From: Geobacillus proteiniphilus
GTDB taxonomy: Bacteria > Bacillota > Bacilli > Bacillales > Anoxybacillaceae
Assembly: GCF_001908025.1 (NCBI RefSeq)
Contig: NZ_MQMG01000002.1
Location: forward strand, 1 to 64,000
DNA: 64,000 nt
Reading direction: 5' to 3'
Positions within the stretch are counted from its first letter, which is position 1; every line of letters starts with the position of its first letter. This document shows positions 1-13,075 of the stretch, piece by piece. The translations under genes and the position numbers were made by a program. The notes under the pieces were generated by a model. The model worked only from the letters and a program-made list of their open reading frames with translations, had not been told where the DNA came from and did not search any database.

Positions 1-813
<813 letters not shown>

Positions 814-852
814 CTAACAGGCGTGAGGGGGCGATATGCCCCCGCCGCGGCC

Positions 853-3461
<2,609 letters not shown>

Positions 3462-3572
3462 TCACTCCTTTCGACAACTATCGCATCGACGCGATCTCGC
3501 AAAATCGCACATAAAGGAATGGCGAAGGTGGTCGTTGACACGAACTTCGCCATCACTTTCCATATCTATTTC

Positions 3573-3833
<261 letters not shown>

Positions 3834-3862
3834 TCAAGTCTTGCTCTAATGAAAAGGAATGC

Positions 3863-4582
<720 letters not shown>

Positions 4583-4593
4583 TCACCTCGCTT

Positions 4594-4974
4594 TCATACC
4601 TGCAGCTTGTCGTTTTTCTTGTGAAAGAAGAAATCTATTATAATGACAATGTAGGATGTCATTAATCCCAAAACGGTTGGCACGATATGAAAATATTGCG
4701 GATACGTCAGAACAATGACAGCAGCCAACGCGGCAAGCGCCAAACGCGACAAGGTGCCCAATGTACGCACTTTTTTGCGCGCCGCCACTGCTTGTCCGAA
4801 TTTTTCGATTTTCCAGGTTAAGTTCCAAACCATGAGGAGGCTGATCGATGTGCCGAGAATCAGACTGAGAAAAACGGTTTTATATGGCGTAAACCCAAAG
4901 CCGAGCGTATAGATGGCGAGCAAATACAATATGTACCTAACTTGCCGCCAAAACATCGTTTGAAGGCTTCCCAT
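4594..4974 (-). CDS. atpI: ATP synthase accessory protein I
   Basis: Small hydrophobic protein of 126 residues with four predicted membrane segments (about residues 12-27, 30-50, 73-90 and 95-115). AtpI is encoded ahead of atpB in most Bacillus atp operons; in related species it has been linked to c-ring assembly and to divalent cation transport. It begins MGSLQTMFWRQVRYILYLLA and is separated from atpZ by four bases, so the two are likely co-translated. The assignment rests on position and hydrophobic profile as much as on sequence. Confidence 0.93.
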   Translation of the reverse strand: MGSLQTMFWRQVRYILYLLAIYTLGFGFTPYKTVFLSLILGTSISLLMVWNLTWKIEKFGQAVAARKKVRTLGTLSRLALAALAAVIVLTYPQYFHIVPTVLGLMTSYIVIIIDFFFHKKNDKLQV

Positions 4975-4978
4975 TTCA

Positions 4979-5200
4979 TTACTCCTCAGAGAAATATTGG
5001 CGGATCAAGCGCAACATGGCGTACACGCCGGCCGCCAGTCCAAGCAAGAGGCCGACGATCAAAAAGATCGGCTCGGTGCCAAATCGATCATCGATCCATC
5101 TCCCGCCGAAAACGCCGACCAAAATCGAACCGACAAGTTGGGAGACGATGGCGGACATCAACGCCATGGCTTGAAACGGGTGGCGCTGCTTTGGGGACAT
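4979..5200 (-). CDS. atpZ: AtpZ/AtpI family small membrane protein
   Basis: 73-residue protein with two membrane helices (about 10-32 and 44-65) separated by the conserved GGRWIDDRFGTEP loop, typical of AtpZ, the first gene of many firmicute atp operons. AtpZ and AtpI are reported to form a Mg/Ca channel or assembly factor in alkaliphilic Bacillus; the role here is inferred from that family. The ATG at 5200 follows AAAGGGTG by eight bases. It is the first gene after the atp promoter at 5255-5283. Confidence 0.9.
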   Translation of the reverse strand: MSPKQRHPFQAMALMSAIVSQLVGSILVGVFGGRWIDDRFGTEPIFLIVGLLLGLAAGVYAMLRLIRQYFSEE

Positions 5201-5254
5201 GCCAATGCACCCTTTAAATTTATAATGAAAACCTTCTCAATCTACCCCTTGTAA

Positions 5255-5283
5255 AGAATACAATACGCCCCCGTCAATGTCAA
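5255..5283 (-). promoter_or_regulatory. Sigma-A promoter of the atp operon
   Basis: On the minus strand a perfect TTGACA (5278-5283) is followed 17 bases later by TATTCT (5255-5260), placing transcription start about 50 bases upstream of atpZ. This is the best sigma-A match in the 367-base gap between upp and atpZ. Confidence 0.75.
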
Positions 5284-5567
5284 TGTGTTTCCACGTAAAA
5301 CCTCATTCACATAGGGCAAATATTAATAATTTGTGACAATTTCTCATTTTTTTCTCACAATGATGATGTATAATGGTATATTTTATTTTTAGCCTATTTT
5401 CCTTTTCATTATCCTGTATGCTTGGCTTTGCAAACGGAGCGGTTTCCCAGCGCCACCTTTCTGCCGCTCCGGTTCGATGCAAGCGCTTAACCGATGCATG
5501 GGCAAGGCACCCTCTCCGCCGCTCGATGGAATGCGAGCCCCGCGCAGAGCGGGGCGTCTTGCAGCCG
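5284..5567. other. Intergenic region between upp and the atp promoter
   Basis: About 280 bases without a credible gene. The part next to the promoter (5290-5410) is AT-rich. Nearer upp is a perfect 7-bp hairpin, GCCCCGC-GCAGA-GCGGGGC (5537-5555), without a U-tract on either strand. It may be a weak end point for upp transcription. I see no other recognisable signal. Confidence 0.5.
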
Positions 5568-6200
<633 letters not shown>

Positions 6201-6239
6201 TCATCTCCTCTTCCGTATGTATGCGCTGCACTTCTATAC

Positions 6240-6268
6240 ATTCTACTGGAAAACGAGCGCCTGTTCAA
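6240..6268 (-). promoter_or_regulatory. Sigma-A promoter of upp
   Basis: Minus strand TTGAAC (6263-6268), 17-base spacer, TAGAAT (6240-6245), about 40 bases upstream of the upp ATG and immediately after the glyA terminator. Confidence 0.6.
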
Positions 6269-6283
6269 CTGCCGAACGAACGG

Positions 6284-6319
6284 AAAAAGGCGCACCGCCA
6301 AGTCCGGAGGCGGTGCACC
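6284..6319 (-). terminator. Rho-independent terminator of glyA
   Basis: Minus strand 11-bp stem pairing GGTGCACCGCC (6309-6319) with GGCGGTGCGCC (6289-6299), a nine-base loop and a run of five T (6284-6288), 30 bases after the glyA stop. Confidence 0.85.
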
Positions 6320-6349
6320 GTACGGTTTCGGACGAAGCGGCGGCTGCGC

Positions 6350-7588
6350 TTAGTCTTGATAGAGCGGGAACTTTTCCGTCAAAGCGGCGACGCGTTGGCG
6401 CGCTTCCTCAAGCGCTTGTTCGCTGCCGACGTTTTTCAGCACAAGGCCGATGATGGCGGCGATTTCGTCCATCTCTTCCAATCCGAAGCCGCGCGTCGTG
6501 ACCGCGGCCGTGCCGATGCGGATACCGCTTGTGACAAACGGACTTTCCGGATCGTACGGAATCGTGTTTTTATTGACCGTAATCCCAACCTCATCGAGCA
6601 CTTTCTCCGCCGTTTTCCCGGTCAGCTGCTGCGGGCGCAAATCGACAAGCAGCAAATGGTTGTCCGTGCCGCCGGAAATGAGGGTGAATCCTTCGTTTTG
6701 CAAGGCGGAAGCGAGCCGTTGGGCATTCTCCACGACGCGCTTCGCGTAGATTTTAAAGTCGTCTTGCAACGCTTCGCCGAGCGCGACGGCTTTGGCGGCA
6801 ATGACATGCATAAGCGGGCCGCCTTGAATGCCAGGGAAAATCGCTTTGTCGATCTGTTTGGCGAACTGCTCCTGGCATAAAATCATCCCGCCGCGCGGAC
6901 CGCGCAGCGTTTTGTGCGTCGTCGTCGTGACAAAATGGGCGTACGGCACCGGATTCGGATGAACACCTGCCGCAACAAGACCGGCAATATGGGCCATGTC
7001 AACCATTAAATAGGCGCCGACTTCATCGGCAATCTCGCGGAACTTGGCGAAGTCGATGATGCGCGGATAGGCGCTCGCGCCGGCGACGATCAACTTCGGC
7101 CGGTGAAGGCGCGCTTTTTCGCGCACGTCGTCATAGTCAATGACATGCGTTTCCGGATCGACGCCGTATTCGACAAAATTGTACTGAATGCCGCTGAAAT
7201 TGACCGGGCTGCCGTGCGTCAAATGGCCGCCGTGCGACAAGTTCATGCCAAGCACCGTGTCGCCGTGCTCAAGAACGGTGAAATAAACGGCCATGTTCGC
7301 CTGCGCCCCCGAGTGCGGCTGGACGTTCGCATGCTCCGCCCCAAACAACTGCTTCGCCCGCTCGCGCGCCAAATCTTCGACGATGTCGACATATTCACAA
7401 CCGCCGTAGTAGCGGCGTCCCGGATAGCCTTCCGCATATTTGTTCGTCAGCACCGACCCTTGCGCTTCCATGACCGCGCGGCTGACAAAGTTTTCCGAGG
7501 CGATCAGTTCAATTTTCGCATGTTGCCGCTTCCGCTCCTGCTCAATGGCGGCGAACACTTGCGGATCTTGTTGTGGCAAGTAATTCAT
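6350..7588 (-). CDS. glyA: Serine hydroxymethyltransferase
   Basis: PLP enzyme that interconverts serine plus tetrahydrofolate and glycine plus methylene-tetrahydrofolate, the main one-carbon source for purines and thymidylate. 412 residues, close to the crystallised G. stearothermophilus enzyme. The PLP lysine is Lys226 in [15 protein letters not shown], the same number as in that enzyme. The start is the ATG at 7588 (MNYLPQQDP), after GGGGGAG; a TTG one codon earlier is rejected. The gene has its own promoter (7631-7660) and terminator, so it is monocistronic. Confidence 0.98.
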   Translation of the reverse strand: MNYLPQQDPQVFAAIEQERKRQHAKIELIASENFVSRAVMEAQGSVLTNKYAEGYPGRRYYGGCEYVDIVEDLARERAKQLFGAEHANVQPHSGAQANMAVYFTVLEHGDTVLGMNLSHGGHLTHGSPVNFSGIQYNFVEYGVDPETHVIDYDDVREKARLHRPKLIVAGASAYPRIIDFAKFREIADEVGAYLMVDMAHIAGLVAAGVHPNPVPYAHFVTTTTHKTLRGPRGGMILCQEQFAKQIDKAIFPGIQGGPLMHVIAAKAVALGEALQDDFKIYAKRVVENAQRLASALQNEGFTLISGGTDNHLLLVDLRPQQLTGKTAEKVLDEVGITVNKNTIPYDPESPFVTSGIRIGTAAVTTRGFGLEEMDEIAAIIGLVLKNVGSEQALEEARQRVAALTEKFPLYQD

Positions 7589-7630
7589 CAATAGCTCCCC
7601 CTTATGCGAAATCAGTGAATATTCGTTTTT

Positions 7631-7660
7631 ATTTTATCAGCTTCAGCTAGGCAAATTCAA
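7631..7660 (-). promoter_or_regulatory. Sigma-A promoter of glyA
   Basis: Minus strand TTGAAT (7655-7660), 18-base spacer, TAAAAT (7631-7636), about 43 bases upstream of the glyA start in an AT-rich gap between ywlG and glyA. Confidence 0.55.
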
Positions 7661-7680
7661 AGAAAAAATGAATGAAATCG

Positions 7681-8259
7681 CTAGAAAGAACAGGAATCAT
7701 TCGGATTTTCCAAAGAGTAGACCGCGCGGGCGCCGCCAATCAGCTTCGGCCGCGTTTTCGCCAGCGTCACGCACGCCGATCCAATGTGCTTCATCGAAAC
7801 GCGCACGGGAACGGCGACCGGCTTCAAATGCATGCCGATGAGTGTATGGCCGATGTCAATGCCGGCATCGGCGCGAATCGCCTCGACGACAACCGGGTCG
7901 TCGAGCTTTCGATAAGCGTAGGCGGCCATCGCCCCACCCGCTTTCGGCACCGGAACGACCGAAACAATCTCAAGCCCGTGAGCTTTGGCGGTTTCCCGTT
8001 CGACAACAAGCGCCCGATTTAAATGTTCGCAACATTGAAACGCGAGCGCAATGCCGGTTTCGCGCCGCCACGCGTCAAGCTCGGCAAACAGCATGGCGGC
8101 AACGTCCATCGATCCGGCCGTGCCGATCCGCTCGCCAAGCACCTCGCTCGTGCTGCAGCCGATCACAACGATGTCGCCACGGCCAAGCGGCGCCTGTTTG
8201 CGAAACTCACGCAAGATGGCTTGCCATTGCTGCCGCCATTCGGTCAATCGTGCGTCCAT
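7681..8259 (-). CDS. ywlG: YwlG family (TIGR01440, DUF436) conserved protein
   Basis: 192-residue protein of unknown function, conserved in Bacillaceae between rpiB/ywlF and glyA. It carries the family segments [18 protein letters not shown] and [14 protein letters not shown] and a C-terminal [22 protein letters not shown]. The Cys/Gly-rich motifs suggest a small-molecule fold, but no reaction is established. The start is the ATG at 8259 with GGAGGGGAG just upstream; a longer in-frame extension to 8373 lacks a ribosome-binding site. No membrane or signal segments are seen. Confidence 0.93.
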   Translation of the reverse strand: MDARLTEWRQQWQAILREFRKQAPLGRGDIVVIGCSTSEVLGERIGTAGSMDVAAMLFAELDAWRRETGIALAFQCCEHLNRALVVERETAKAHGLEIVSVVPVPKAGGAMAAYAYRKLDDPVVVEAIRADAGIDIGHTLIGMHLKPVAVPVRVSMKHIGSACVTLAKTRPKLIGGARAVYSLENPNDSCSF

Positions 8260-8387
8260 GTCCTCTCCCCTCCTTCGCTCGTTTTTATCCACGCCGCCCT
8301 TGACGAACACTGGCACTTTCGACGGTGGTTCGTCAAAACCGAGTCCGGCTCCGGAGATGCCTGCGATGCTCACGAATATGGAGTTTT

Positions 8388-8610
8388 CCTAGAAGGCTGG
8401 TGAAAAAACAACCGTTTCCCCTAAATCGACAGTTCTCAAGTGAAGAGAAGGGCAAGATTTACAAGTTTTTTCAATTTGAGAAACGTCACCGTTGAACTGC
8501 ATTTTCCGTTAAATCACCGGCCTCCTAGAAGAGCGGTGAAAAACAACCATTTCCCCTCAATCGATCGCTTTTGAGCAAAGCGAAGAGCAACTTTTATAGG
8601 GTTTCTTGAG
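8388..8610. repeat. Imperfect direct repeat, two ~90-base units
   Basis: In the 472-base gap between ywlG and rpiB, unit A (8388-8479) and unit B (8523-8610) share long blocks: both start CCTAGAAG, then GGTGAAAAA and ACAACC, TTTCCCCT, AATCGA, GAGCAA/GGGCAA-like stretches, and end TTTGAG/CTTGAG. By eye they are roughly 70% identical over about 90 bases. Neither contains a gene. They look like a degenerate tandem duplication, perhaps ends of an extinct insertion element. Confidence 0.65.
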
Positions 8611-8697
8611 TTGCACTTCTTGCTGCCGCCATCCTCATGAAGCAAGACGCCCACGGCCGGCATGGGGCCGCGCGGCGCCTTCCGCTCATGGCCCGCA

Positions 8698-8721
8698 GGC
8701 CGCATCAGCTCCGATGCGGCC
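8698..8721 (-). terminator. Strong hairpin after rpiB, no U-tract
   Basis: Perfect 9-bp stem GGCCGCATC (8698-8706) with GATGCGGCC (8713-8721) and a six-base loop, ten bases past the rpiB stop. No T-run follows on the minus strand, so it may protect the 3' end or act with Rho rather than be a classical terminator. Confidence 0.4.
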
Positions 8722-8731
8722 TCGGTTCGAC

Positions 8732-9178
8732 CTACAAATGCTTGTTTTCATAGTCGGCGATTTTGCCGATCCGCCGCGCATGGCGCCCGCCTTCAAATTC
8801 GGTCTCAAGCCATGCCTTGGCGATTTCACGCGCCAAGCCGGGGCCGATGACGCGCTCGCCCATCGCGAGAATGTTGCTGTCGTTATGCATGCGCGTCAGC
8901 TTGGCGCTGTAGACGTCGTGGCAAAGGGCGCAGCGCACCCCTTTCACTTTGTTGGCGGCGATCGTCATGCCGATGCCGGTGCCACAGATCAAAATGCCGC
9001 GGTCAAATTCGCCGCGCGCCACTTTTTCAGCGACCGGAAACGCGTAATCCGGGTAATCGACCGATGTTTCACAGTCGCAGCCAAAATCGGTGTACTCGAT
9101 TCCCATTTCATCCAACAGCGCTTTAATTTCTTCACGAATGCGAATTCCACCATGGTCAGAAGCAATGGCGACTTTCAT
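8732..9178 (-). CDS. rpiB: Ribose-5-phosphate isomerase B
   Basis: Interconverts ribose-5-phosphate and ribulose-5-phosphate in the pentose phosphate pathway. 148 residues. RpiB/LacAB motifs are clear: MKVAIASDHGGIRIREEI at the N-terminus, the catalytic segment RGILICGTGIGMTIAANK (about 65-82), and RMHNDSNILAMGERVIG near residue 110. The ATG at 9178 gives the family N-terminus; an in-frame GTG directly before it is less likely. Unusually, no good Shine-Dalgarno sequence precedes it, and the upstream 90 bases carry a hairpin-rich sequence (see 9182-9243). Its order after ywlE and before ywlG matches B. subtilis ywlF. Confidence 0.95.
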   Translation of the reverse strand: MKVAIASDHGGIRIREEIKALLDEMGIEYTDFGCDCETSVDYPDYAFPVAEKVARGEFDRGILICGTGIGMTIAANKVKGVRCALCHDVYSAKLTRMHNDSNILAMGERVIGPGLAREIAKAWLETEFEGGRHARRIGKIADYENKHL

Positions 9179-9181
9179 CAC

Positions 9182-9243
9182 TTTCGGGCGAGGAGCCCCC
9201 GACTTCTAAGCGATAGCGAAAGCCAGGGAGGAATCGCCCTTCC
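9182..9243 (+). other. Hairpin-rich segment, possible IS200/IS605 right-end fossil
   Basis: The 97-base gap between the chemoreceptor gene and rpiB holds nested short inverted repeats around GCCCCCGACTT, AAGCCAGGGAGG and GGAATCGCCC. This layout resembles the structured 3' ends of tnpB-type IS605 elements. No tnpB coding sequence is present. I know this pattern only by general resemblance; no exact family match was made. Confidence 0.25.
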
Positions 9244-9275
9244 TCCTTTCGATGAATCATGTGCTCGCACGTGCA

Positions 9276-10565
9276 TCAGCGGGCACGGAACTGGGCGACA
9301 GCCGCCTGCAATTGTTCGGCCTGTTCAACCAACTCGCCAGCCAGTTTATGCACATCGCTGATCGATGCGGCCTGCTCCTCGGTCGCCGCCGCGACTTCGA
9401 GCGCACCGGCGGACGTCTGCTCGGCGATCGCCGCCACTTCTTGCGTCTGCGCCGCGGCTCGCTCCATATGCCCCATTTGGCGCTTCGCCAACTCAGCGAT
9501 GTCATGGACGGCACGGATCACTTCATCGGCCGAGGCCGCCATGGCCGCGATGGCCTCATTCGTGCGCTCCCCTTTCGCCGCCTCGGTGTTTGCGGCGGCC
9601 ACCTGCTTGTCCATTTGCGCCACCACACGGGCGACTTCGTTTTGAATGTTGCCGACCAGTCCCGCGATTTGCTTGACCGCCTTGGCGCTCTCATCAGCCA
9701 GCTTGCGCACTTCCTCGGCGACGACGGCAAACCCCCGGCCGTGCTCGCCGGCGCGGGCTGCCTCAATGGAAGCATTGAGCGCAAGTAAGTTCGTCTGTTC
9801 AGCAATGTCAGCGACAAGCAACGTAATGTTGCCGATTTGATTGGCATGTTCTTCGAGCTGCTTGACAGCCGCCCGCGACAGTTCTTGATTGTCAGCCAGC
9901 TGATCGATGCCGCTGACAAGCGAATGGGTGATATCGCGGCTTGCCTTCAGCGTTTTGGCCATCTCATATACCGACTGTTCCGCACGCTCGGCCGTTTCTT
10001 TTACTTGTACTGCGATGGCGAGCACATCCTCGGCCGCCGCAGCCGCTTCTTGGATCGCCTCCGCCGAGGCCGCCGCCCCTTTGGAAATGTCGTCAATGGT
10101 CGCTGCGATATCGCGTGCACGGCTTGACGCTGTTTCGGACGCCTGCCTCATTTCCGCCGTCTTTTCATTCGTGCGCGCCGCATTTTCTTCCACGTTGGCG
10201 ACGACCGCGCGCAAATGGCCGAGCATCCGGTTGAACGCGACAGCCAACGAGCGAATTTCGTCATTGGAAGAGGGCAACGGAACATCCTCATCGATATGCC
10301 CTTCCGTCGCCTTTGCCGCCGCTTCCTCGAGCCGCTGCAGCGGCCTTGTAATCCAGCCAGCGGCAAAATAGGCAAGCACCCCGGACCAAAAAATGCCAAG
10401 GAGCAACACGACCATCGTGAACACGCTTTTGTTCCATGATGCAAACCACTGATCGTGCAAAACGTACAAGAAAAAGGCGCTCGTTGAATAGGTGATCAGC
10501 GCCAACGCTGTCGTAAAAACGACGAGCTTTAGGCGCAAGCCGAACCGGTGACTTGTCCCCCCCAT
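9276..10565 (-). CDS. Methyl-accepting chemotaxis protein without ectodomain
   Basis: 429-residue chemoreceptor. Two adjacent membrane segments (about residues 11-33 and 41-66) are separated by only a few residues, so there is no extracytoplasmic sensor. A HAMP domain follows (about 67-120, ending [18 protein letters not shown]), then a long Ala/Glu-rich coiled coil with the CheA/CheW-binding hairpin tip at [19 protein letters not shown]. Start ATG at 10565 after GAGGGGG. It lies 24 bases after ywlE. The topology suggests sensing of membrane state, energy level or a cytoplasmic cue; the ligand cannot be told from sequence. Confidence 0.9.
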   Translation of the reverse strand: MGGTSHRFGLRLKLVVFTTALALITYSTSAFFLYVLHDQWFASWNKSVFTMVVLLLGIFWSGVLAYFAAGWITRPLQRLEEAAAKATEGHIDEDVPLPSSNDEIRSLAVAFNRMLGHLRAVVANVEENAARTNEKTAEMRQASETASSRARDIAATIDDISKGAAASAEAIQEAAAAAEDVLAIAVQVKETAERAEQSVYEMAKTLKASRDITHSLVSGIDQLADNQELSRAAVKQLEEHANQIGNITLLVADIAEQTNLLALNASIEAARAGEHGRGFAVVAEEVRKLADESAKAVKQIAGLVGNIQNEVARVVAQMDKQVAAANTEAAKGERTNEAIAAMAASADEVIRAVHDIAELAKRQMGHMERAAAQTQEVAAIAEQTSAGALEVAAATEEQAASISDVHKLAGELVEQAEQLQAAVAQFRAR

Positions 10566-10589
10566 TGTGTTCCCCCTCACTTGTCAACA

Positions 10590-11036
10590 TCATTGTTCTG
10601 CTTGCAACTTTTCCGCCAGGCGGTCAATGAGCCTCTCCAGCTCATCGCGCGCCGCCCGGTACGCTTCAACCGGTCCGCCGAACGGGTCGGCGATGTCGCC
10701 GTCTGTTCCCGAGACGAACTGCTTCAACGTAAACGTTTTGTCCTTCGCCTCTGGGAAGCGCTCGACGATCATTTCTTTATGGCCGGATGTCATCGCCAGC
10801 ACGTGCGTCGCCCAGTCGATATGCTCTTTTTTCAGCTGCGAGGAGCGATGGGCCGCTTCGATTCCTTTTTCCTTCAACACCGTCTTGGCATGGACCGACG
10901 CCTCGCTTCCTTCCGCCGCAAACACGCCGGCCGATTTCACCTCGACGCCTGGCAGCTGCTTATTCTCCAACAATGCAGCGGCCATCGGGCTCCGGCACGT
11001 ATTGCCCGTGCAGACGAACAAAATGCGGTATGGCAT
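10590..11036 (-). CDS. ywlE: Protein-arginine phosphatase, LMW-PTP fold
   Basis: 148-residue low-molecular-weight phosphatase. The active-site loop is CTGNTCRS, with nucleophile Cys9 and Arg15; Thr13 in the loop is the residue known to favour phosphoarginine over phosphotyrosine in YwlE. The general-acid region is seen as IADPFGGP. YwlE reverses McsB-dependent arginine phosphorylation, which marks proteins for ClpCP, and so affects stress response and spore germination. Cys14 next to the catalytic loop is the residue used for redox control in Bacillus. Start ATG at 11036 after AAGAGGTGG. Syntenic with ywlE-ywlF of B. subtilis. Confidence 0.95.
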   Translation of the reverse strand: MPYRILFVCTGNTCRSPMAAALLENKQLPGVEVKSAGVFAAEGSEASVHAKTVLKEKGIEAAHRSSQLKKEHIDWATHVLAMTSGHKEMIVERFPEAKDKTFTLKQFVSGTDGDIADPFGGPVEAYRAARDELERLIDRLAEKLQAEQ

Positions 11037-11091
11037 ACAACCACCTCTTCACATCAATGACTTACCATCAATATACCATAGGGAAAAGAGC

Positions 11092-11142
11092 AAAAAAAGC
11101 AGGCAGTCCGCTTTTTTCCACTGAAGGAAAACCGCCTGCCGC
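11092..11142 (-). terminator. Terminator of mntP
   Basis: Minus strand: GCAGGCGG arm near 11131-11142 pairs with the arm at 11099-11110 ending CTGCCTGC, followed by seven T (11092-11098). It begins four bases after the mntP stop. Confidence 0.8.
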
Positions 11143-11145
11143 CGT

Positions 11146-11697
11146 TTATAGAAAAAGCAGCTTGAGCCCGAACGCCAGCAAAATGCTGCCGCCGAGCGCT
11201 TCGCTGTAAGAACCGAGCCATTGCTGAAAATGGCGGCCGACAAAAAGCCCAACCCATGTCAGCACCATGCTGAACAGACCAAACAGCAAAATCGTCACCA
11301 TCGTCCGCGCTCCGAAAATGCCAAGGCTCAGCCCGACGGAAAAGCTGTCTAGGCTGACGCTGAACGCAAAAAAAAGCAACCCCACCCCGCGCGGAAACAG
11401 CGGCGAGCCGTCGTCCCTCCGGAACGAGGCGATGATCATTTGCACGCCAAGCCATAACAGCAGCGCCCCGCCCGCGTATGTCGCGACGCTTCCGAACTCG
11501 CGCGACAGCAGGCGGCCGACCGCCATGCCAGCAAGCGGCATGAGAATATGAAACAAGCCGATCGTCAACCCGATATAAAACATTTGCCGCAGCCGGAGGC
11601 GCAACAGCCCCATTCCTAAAGCGACTGAAAACGCGTCCATGCCCAGCGCCAGCGCCATCATTGACAGCGCGATGATTTCGCCGATGAATGCGCCCAT
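11146..11697 (-). CDS. mntP: Manganese efflux pump MntP
   Basis: 183-residue membrane protein with six hydrophobic helices in two similar halves. Each half carries the acidic signature of the family: [17 protein letters not shown] near residue 20 and [17 protein letters not shown] near residue 115, with the aspartates proposed to bind Mn2+. In B. subtilis (ywlD) it exports Mn2+ under MntR control; no convincing MntR site or yybP riboswitch is visible in the 180 bases upstream. Start ATG at 11697 after GGGAGGGAAG; a longer in-frame extension lacks a site. Confidence 0.93.
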   Translation of the reverse strand: MGAFIGEIIALSMMALALGMDAFSVALGMGLLRLRLRQMFYIGLTIGLFHILMPLAGMAVGRLLSREFGSVATYAGGALLLWLGVQMIIASFRRDDGSPLFPRGVGLLFFAFSVSLDSFSVGLSLGIFGARTMVTILLFGLFSMVLTWVGLFVGRHFQQWLGSYSEALGGSILLAFGLKLLFL

Positions 11698-11802
11698 GTT
11701 TCTTCCCTCCCGGACCGGCCTTATTGCTAACATATGCACGTCCAGGGCGGTTTAGAAGCAGGCGGGCAGCCAATGGGCGCCGCCTGATTGACGGGCGGAC
11801 GG

Positions 11803-11835
11803 AAAAGAAAAAACCGGTTCGCAACAGACCGGTTT
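11803..11835 (-). terminator. Terminator of tsaC
   Basis: Minus strand AAACCGGT (11828-11835) pairs with ACCGGTTT (11811-11818) across a nine-base loop, then a T-rich tract (11803-11813). It lies about 45 bases after the tsaC stop. Confidence 0.75.
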
Positions 11836-11877
11836 GGCGTTTGGAAACGGCATCCCCCAAGGCAGGCGGCCGCCCTT

Positions 11878-12927
11878 TCATTTCCGCTGTTCGCTGATGA
11901 CGCGTCCGCCGGCTGCTTTGCGGAGCCGGTTCATGATCGCGGCGCCGATTCCTTCTTCCGGAAACGCCTCGCTGTAAATGAGATCGACGTTCGTTTCATC
12001 AAATCGGCGCAGCGTGTCGTACAGCCGGCTCGCGACCGTCTCAAGCGCCTGGCGCATTCCGCACGGCAGCACGACATCGGCCGCATACTGATCCCGATTT
12101 TCCTCGGTCGTCAACACGCCGACCGTTTTCCCTTCCGCCCGGCTTTCATCGACAAGCCGCTGCAAAAACGCGGGCGGGCCGGCGACGATCCAAAGCGGCG
12201 CTTTCGGCGCATAATGCGTATATTTCATCCCCGGCGCTTTCGGCGCCGCCTCGTCGTCCACAGCAGCGGCCTCTTCAACGCGGCCGATCGCCTCAATAAG
12301 CGCCTCTTTCGTCACCCCTCCCGGGCGCAAAATCGTCGGCACGTCCCCACTGCAATCGAGCACCGTCGATTCGACGCCCACGCCGGTCGGCCCGCCGTCG
12401 ATCACCCCGGCGATCCGCCCGTCTAAATCGGCGAGCACGTGCGCCGCCGTCGTCGGACTCGGCCTTCCTGACCGGTTCGCGCTCGGGGCGGCCAACGCCA
12501 AGCCGCTCGCCTCGATCAACGCCAGCGCCAGCGGGTGATCCGGCATGCGCACCGCCACCGTCGGCAGCCCGGCCGTCACCCGTTCAGACACCGCTCCGGC
12601 CCGTTTTGGCAATACTAACGTGAGCGGCCCCGGCCAAAACCGCTCCATCAATGTTTTCGCCACCGTCGGGATCGAAGCAGCCACCGCCTCCGCTTGCGCG
12701 ATATGAGCGACGTGCACGATGAGCGGATTGTCGCTCGGCCGCCCTTTGGCGGCGAAAATTTTTTCCACCGCCGCCGTATTGGCCGCATCGGCCCCCAACC
12801 CGTACACCGTTTCTGTCGGGAATGCGATGACTTCCCCGGCCCGTAGCCATTCAACCGCCTCTCGTATTTGTGGATAAACTTGCCGTTTATCAACAATATT
12901 ATCCACAACCCAAACACGCGTTTTCAA
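11878..12927 (-). CDS. ywlC: L-threonylcarbamoyladenylate synthase (Sua5/YwlC)
   Basis: Makes threonylcarbamoyl-AMP from threonine, bicarbonate and ATP for the t6A37 modification of ANN-decoding tRNAs. About 349 residues: an N-terminal YrdC domain (about 15-200) with FPTETVYGLGADA, KGRPSDNPLIVH, RFWPGPLTLVL and APSANRSGRPSPT, then a Sua5 C-terminal domain after the KYTHYAPKAPL linker. The start is most likely TTG at 12927, six bases after AAGGTG; a GTG three codons earlier is the alternative. The first 20 codons overlap a DnaA-box cluster (12869-13071). It has its own terminator. Confidence 0.94.
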   Translation of the reverse strand: MKTRVWVVDNIVDKRQVYPQIREAVEWLRAGEVIAFPTETVYGLGADAANTAAVEKIFAAKGRPSDNPLIVHVAHIAQAEAVAASIPTVAKTLMERFWPGPLTLVLPKRAGAVSERVTAGLPTVAVRMPDHPLALALIEASGLALAAPSANRSGRPSPTTAAHVLADLDGRIAGVIDGGPTGVGVESTVLDCSGDVPTILRPGGVTKEALIEAIGRVEEAAAVDDEAAPKAPGMKYTHYAPKAPLWIVAGPPAFLQRLVDESRAEGKTVGVLTTEENRDQYAADVVLPCGMRQALETVASRLYDTLRRFDETNVDLIYSEAFPEEGIGAAIMNRLRKAAGGRVISEQRK

Positions 12928-13071
12928 TCGTTTCACCTTCTCTATTGCCGTGATTCGCCTTGAAAATGGCGGCTTTTTTTACAAGCGTCAGATCCGCCGC
13001 CCGACGCCTTTCCACAGTTATACACAAATTGTGAATAAACTTGTTATTTTTGTGGATAACTTTGTGGATAG
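12869..13071. promoter_or_regulatory. DnaA-box cluster between spoIIR and ywlC
   Basis: Exact matches to TTATNCACA occur at 12899-12907 and 13018-13026 on the plus strand, and at 12869-12877, 13030-13038 and 13051-13059 on the minus strand. Eight-of-nine matches to TTATCCACA lie at 12887-12895 (plus) and 13063-13071 (minus). Seven boxes in 203 bases is far above chance. The first three overlap the 5' codons of ywlC and the rest fill the gap to spoIIR. The ywlC upstream region is one of the DnaA-bound sites reported outside oriC in B. subtilis. Confidence 0.8.
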
Positions 13072-13075
13072 ATGC

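Noticed and set aside
5330-5366. TTGTGA ... TCACAA inverted motifs upstream of the atp promoter, as a Rex or Fnr site
   Set aside because: The half-sites are too far apart (about 18 bases) for either consensus, and the nearer pairing has several mismatches.
5476-5492. cre-like GCAAGCGCTTAAC between upp and atp
   Set aside because: Mismatches at three conserved cre positions, and about 200 bases from any promoter.
7600-7625. PurR box at glyA
   Set aside because: A CGAA/TTCG pair is present, but the PurBox consensus is incomplete and the spacing is wrong; glyA is PurR-regulated in B. subtilis, so this is only weak support.
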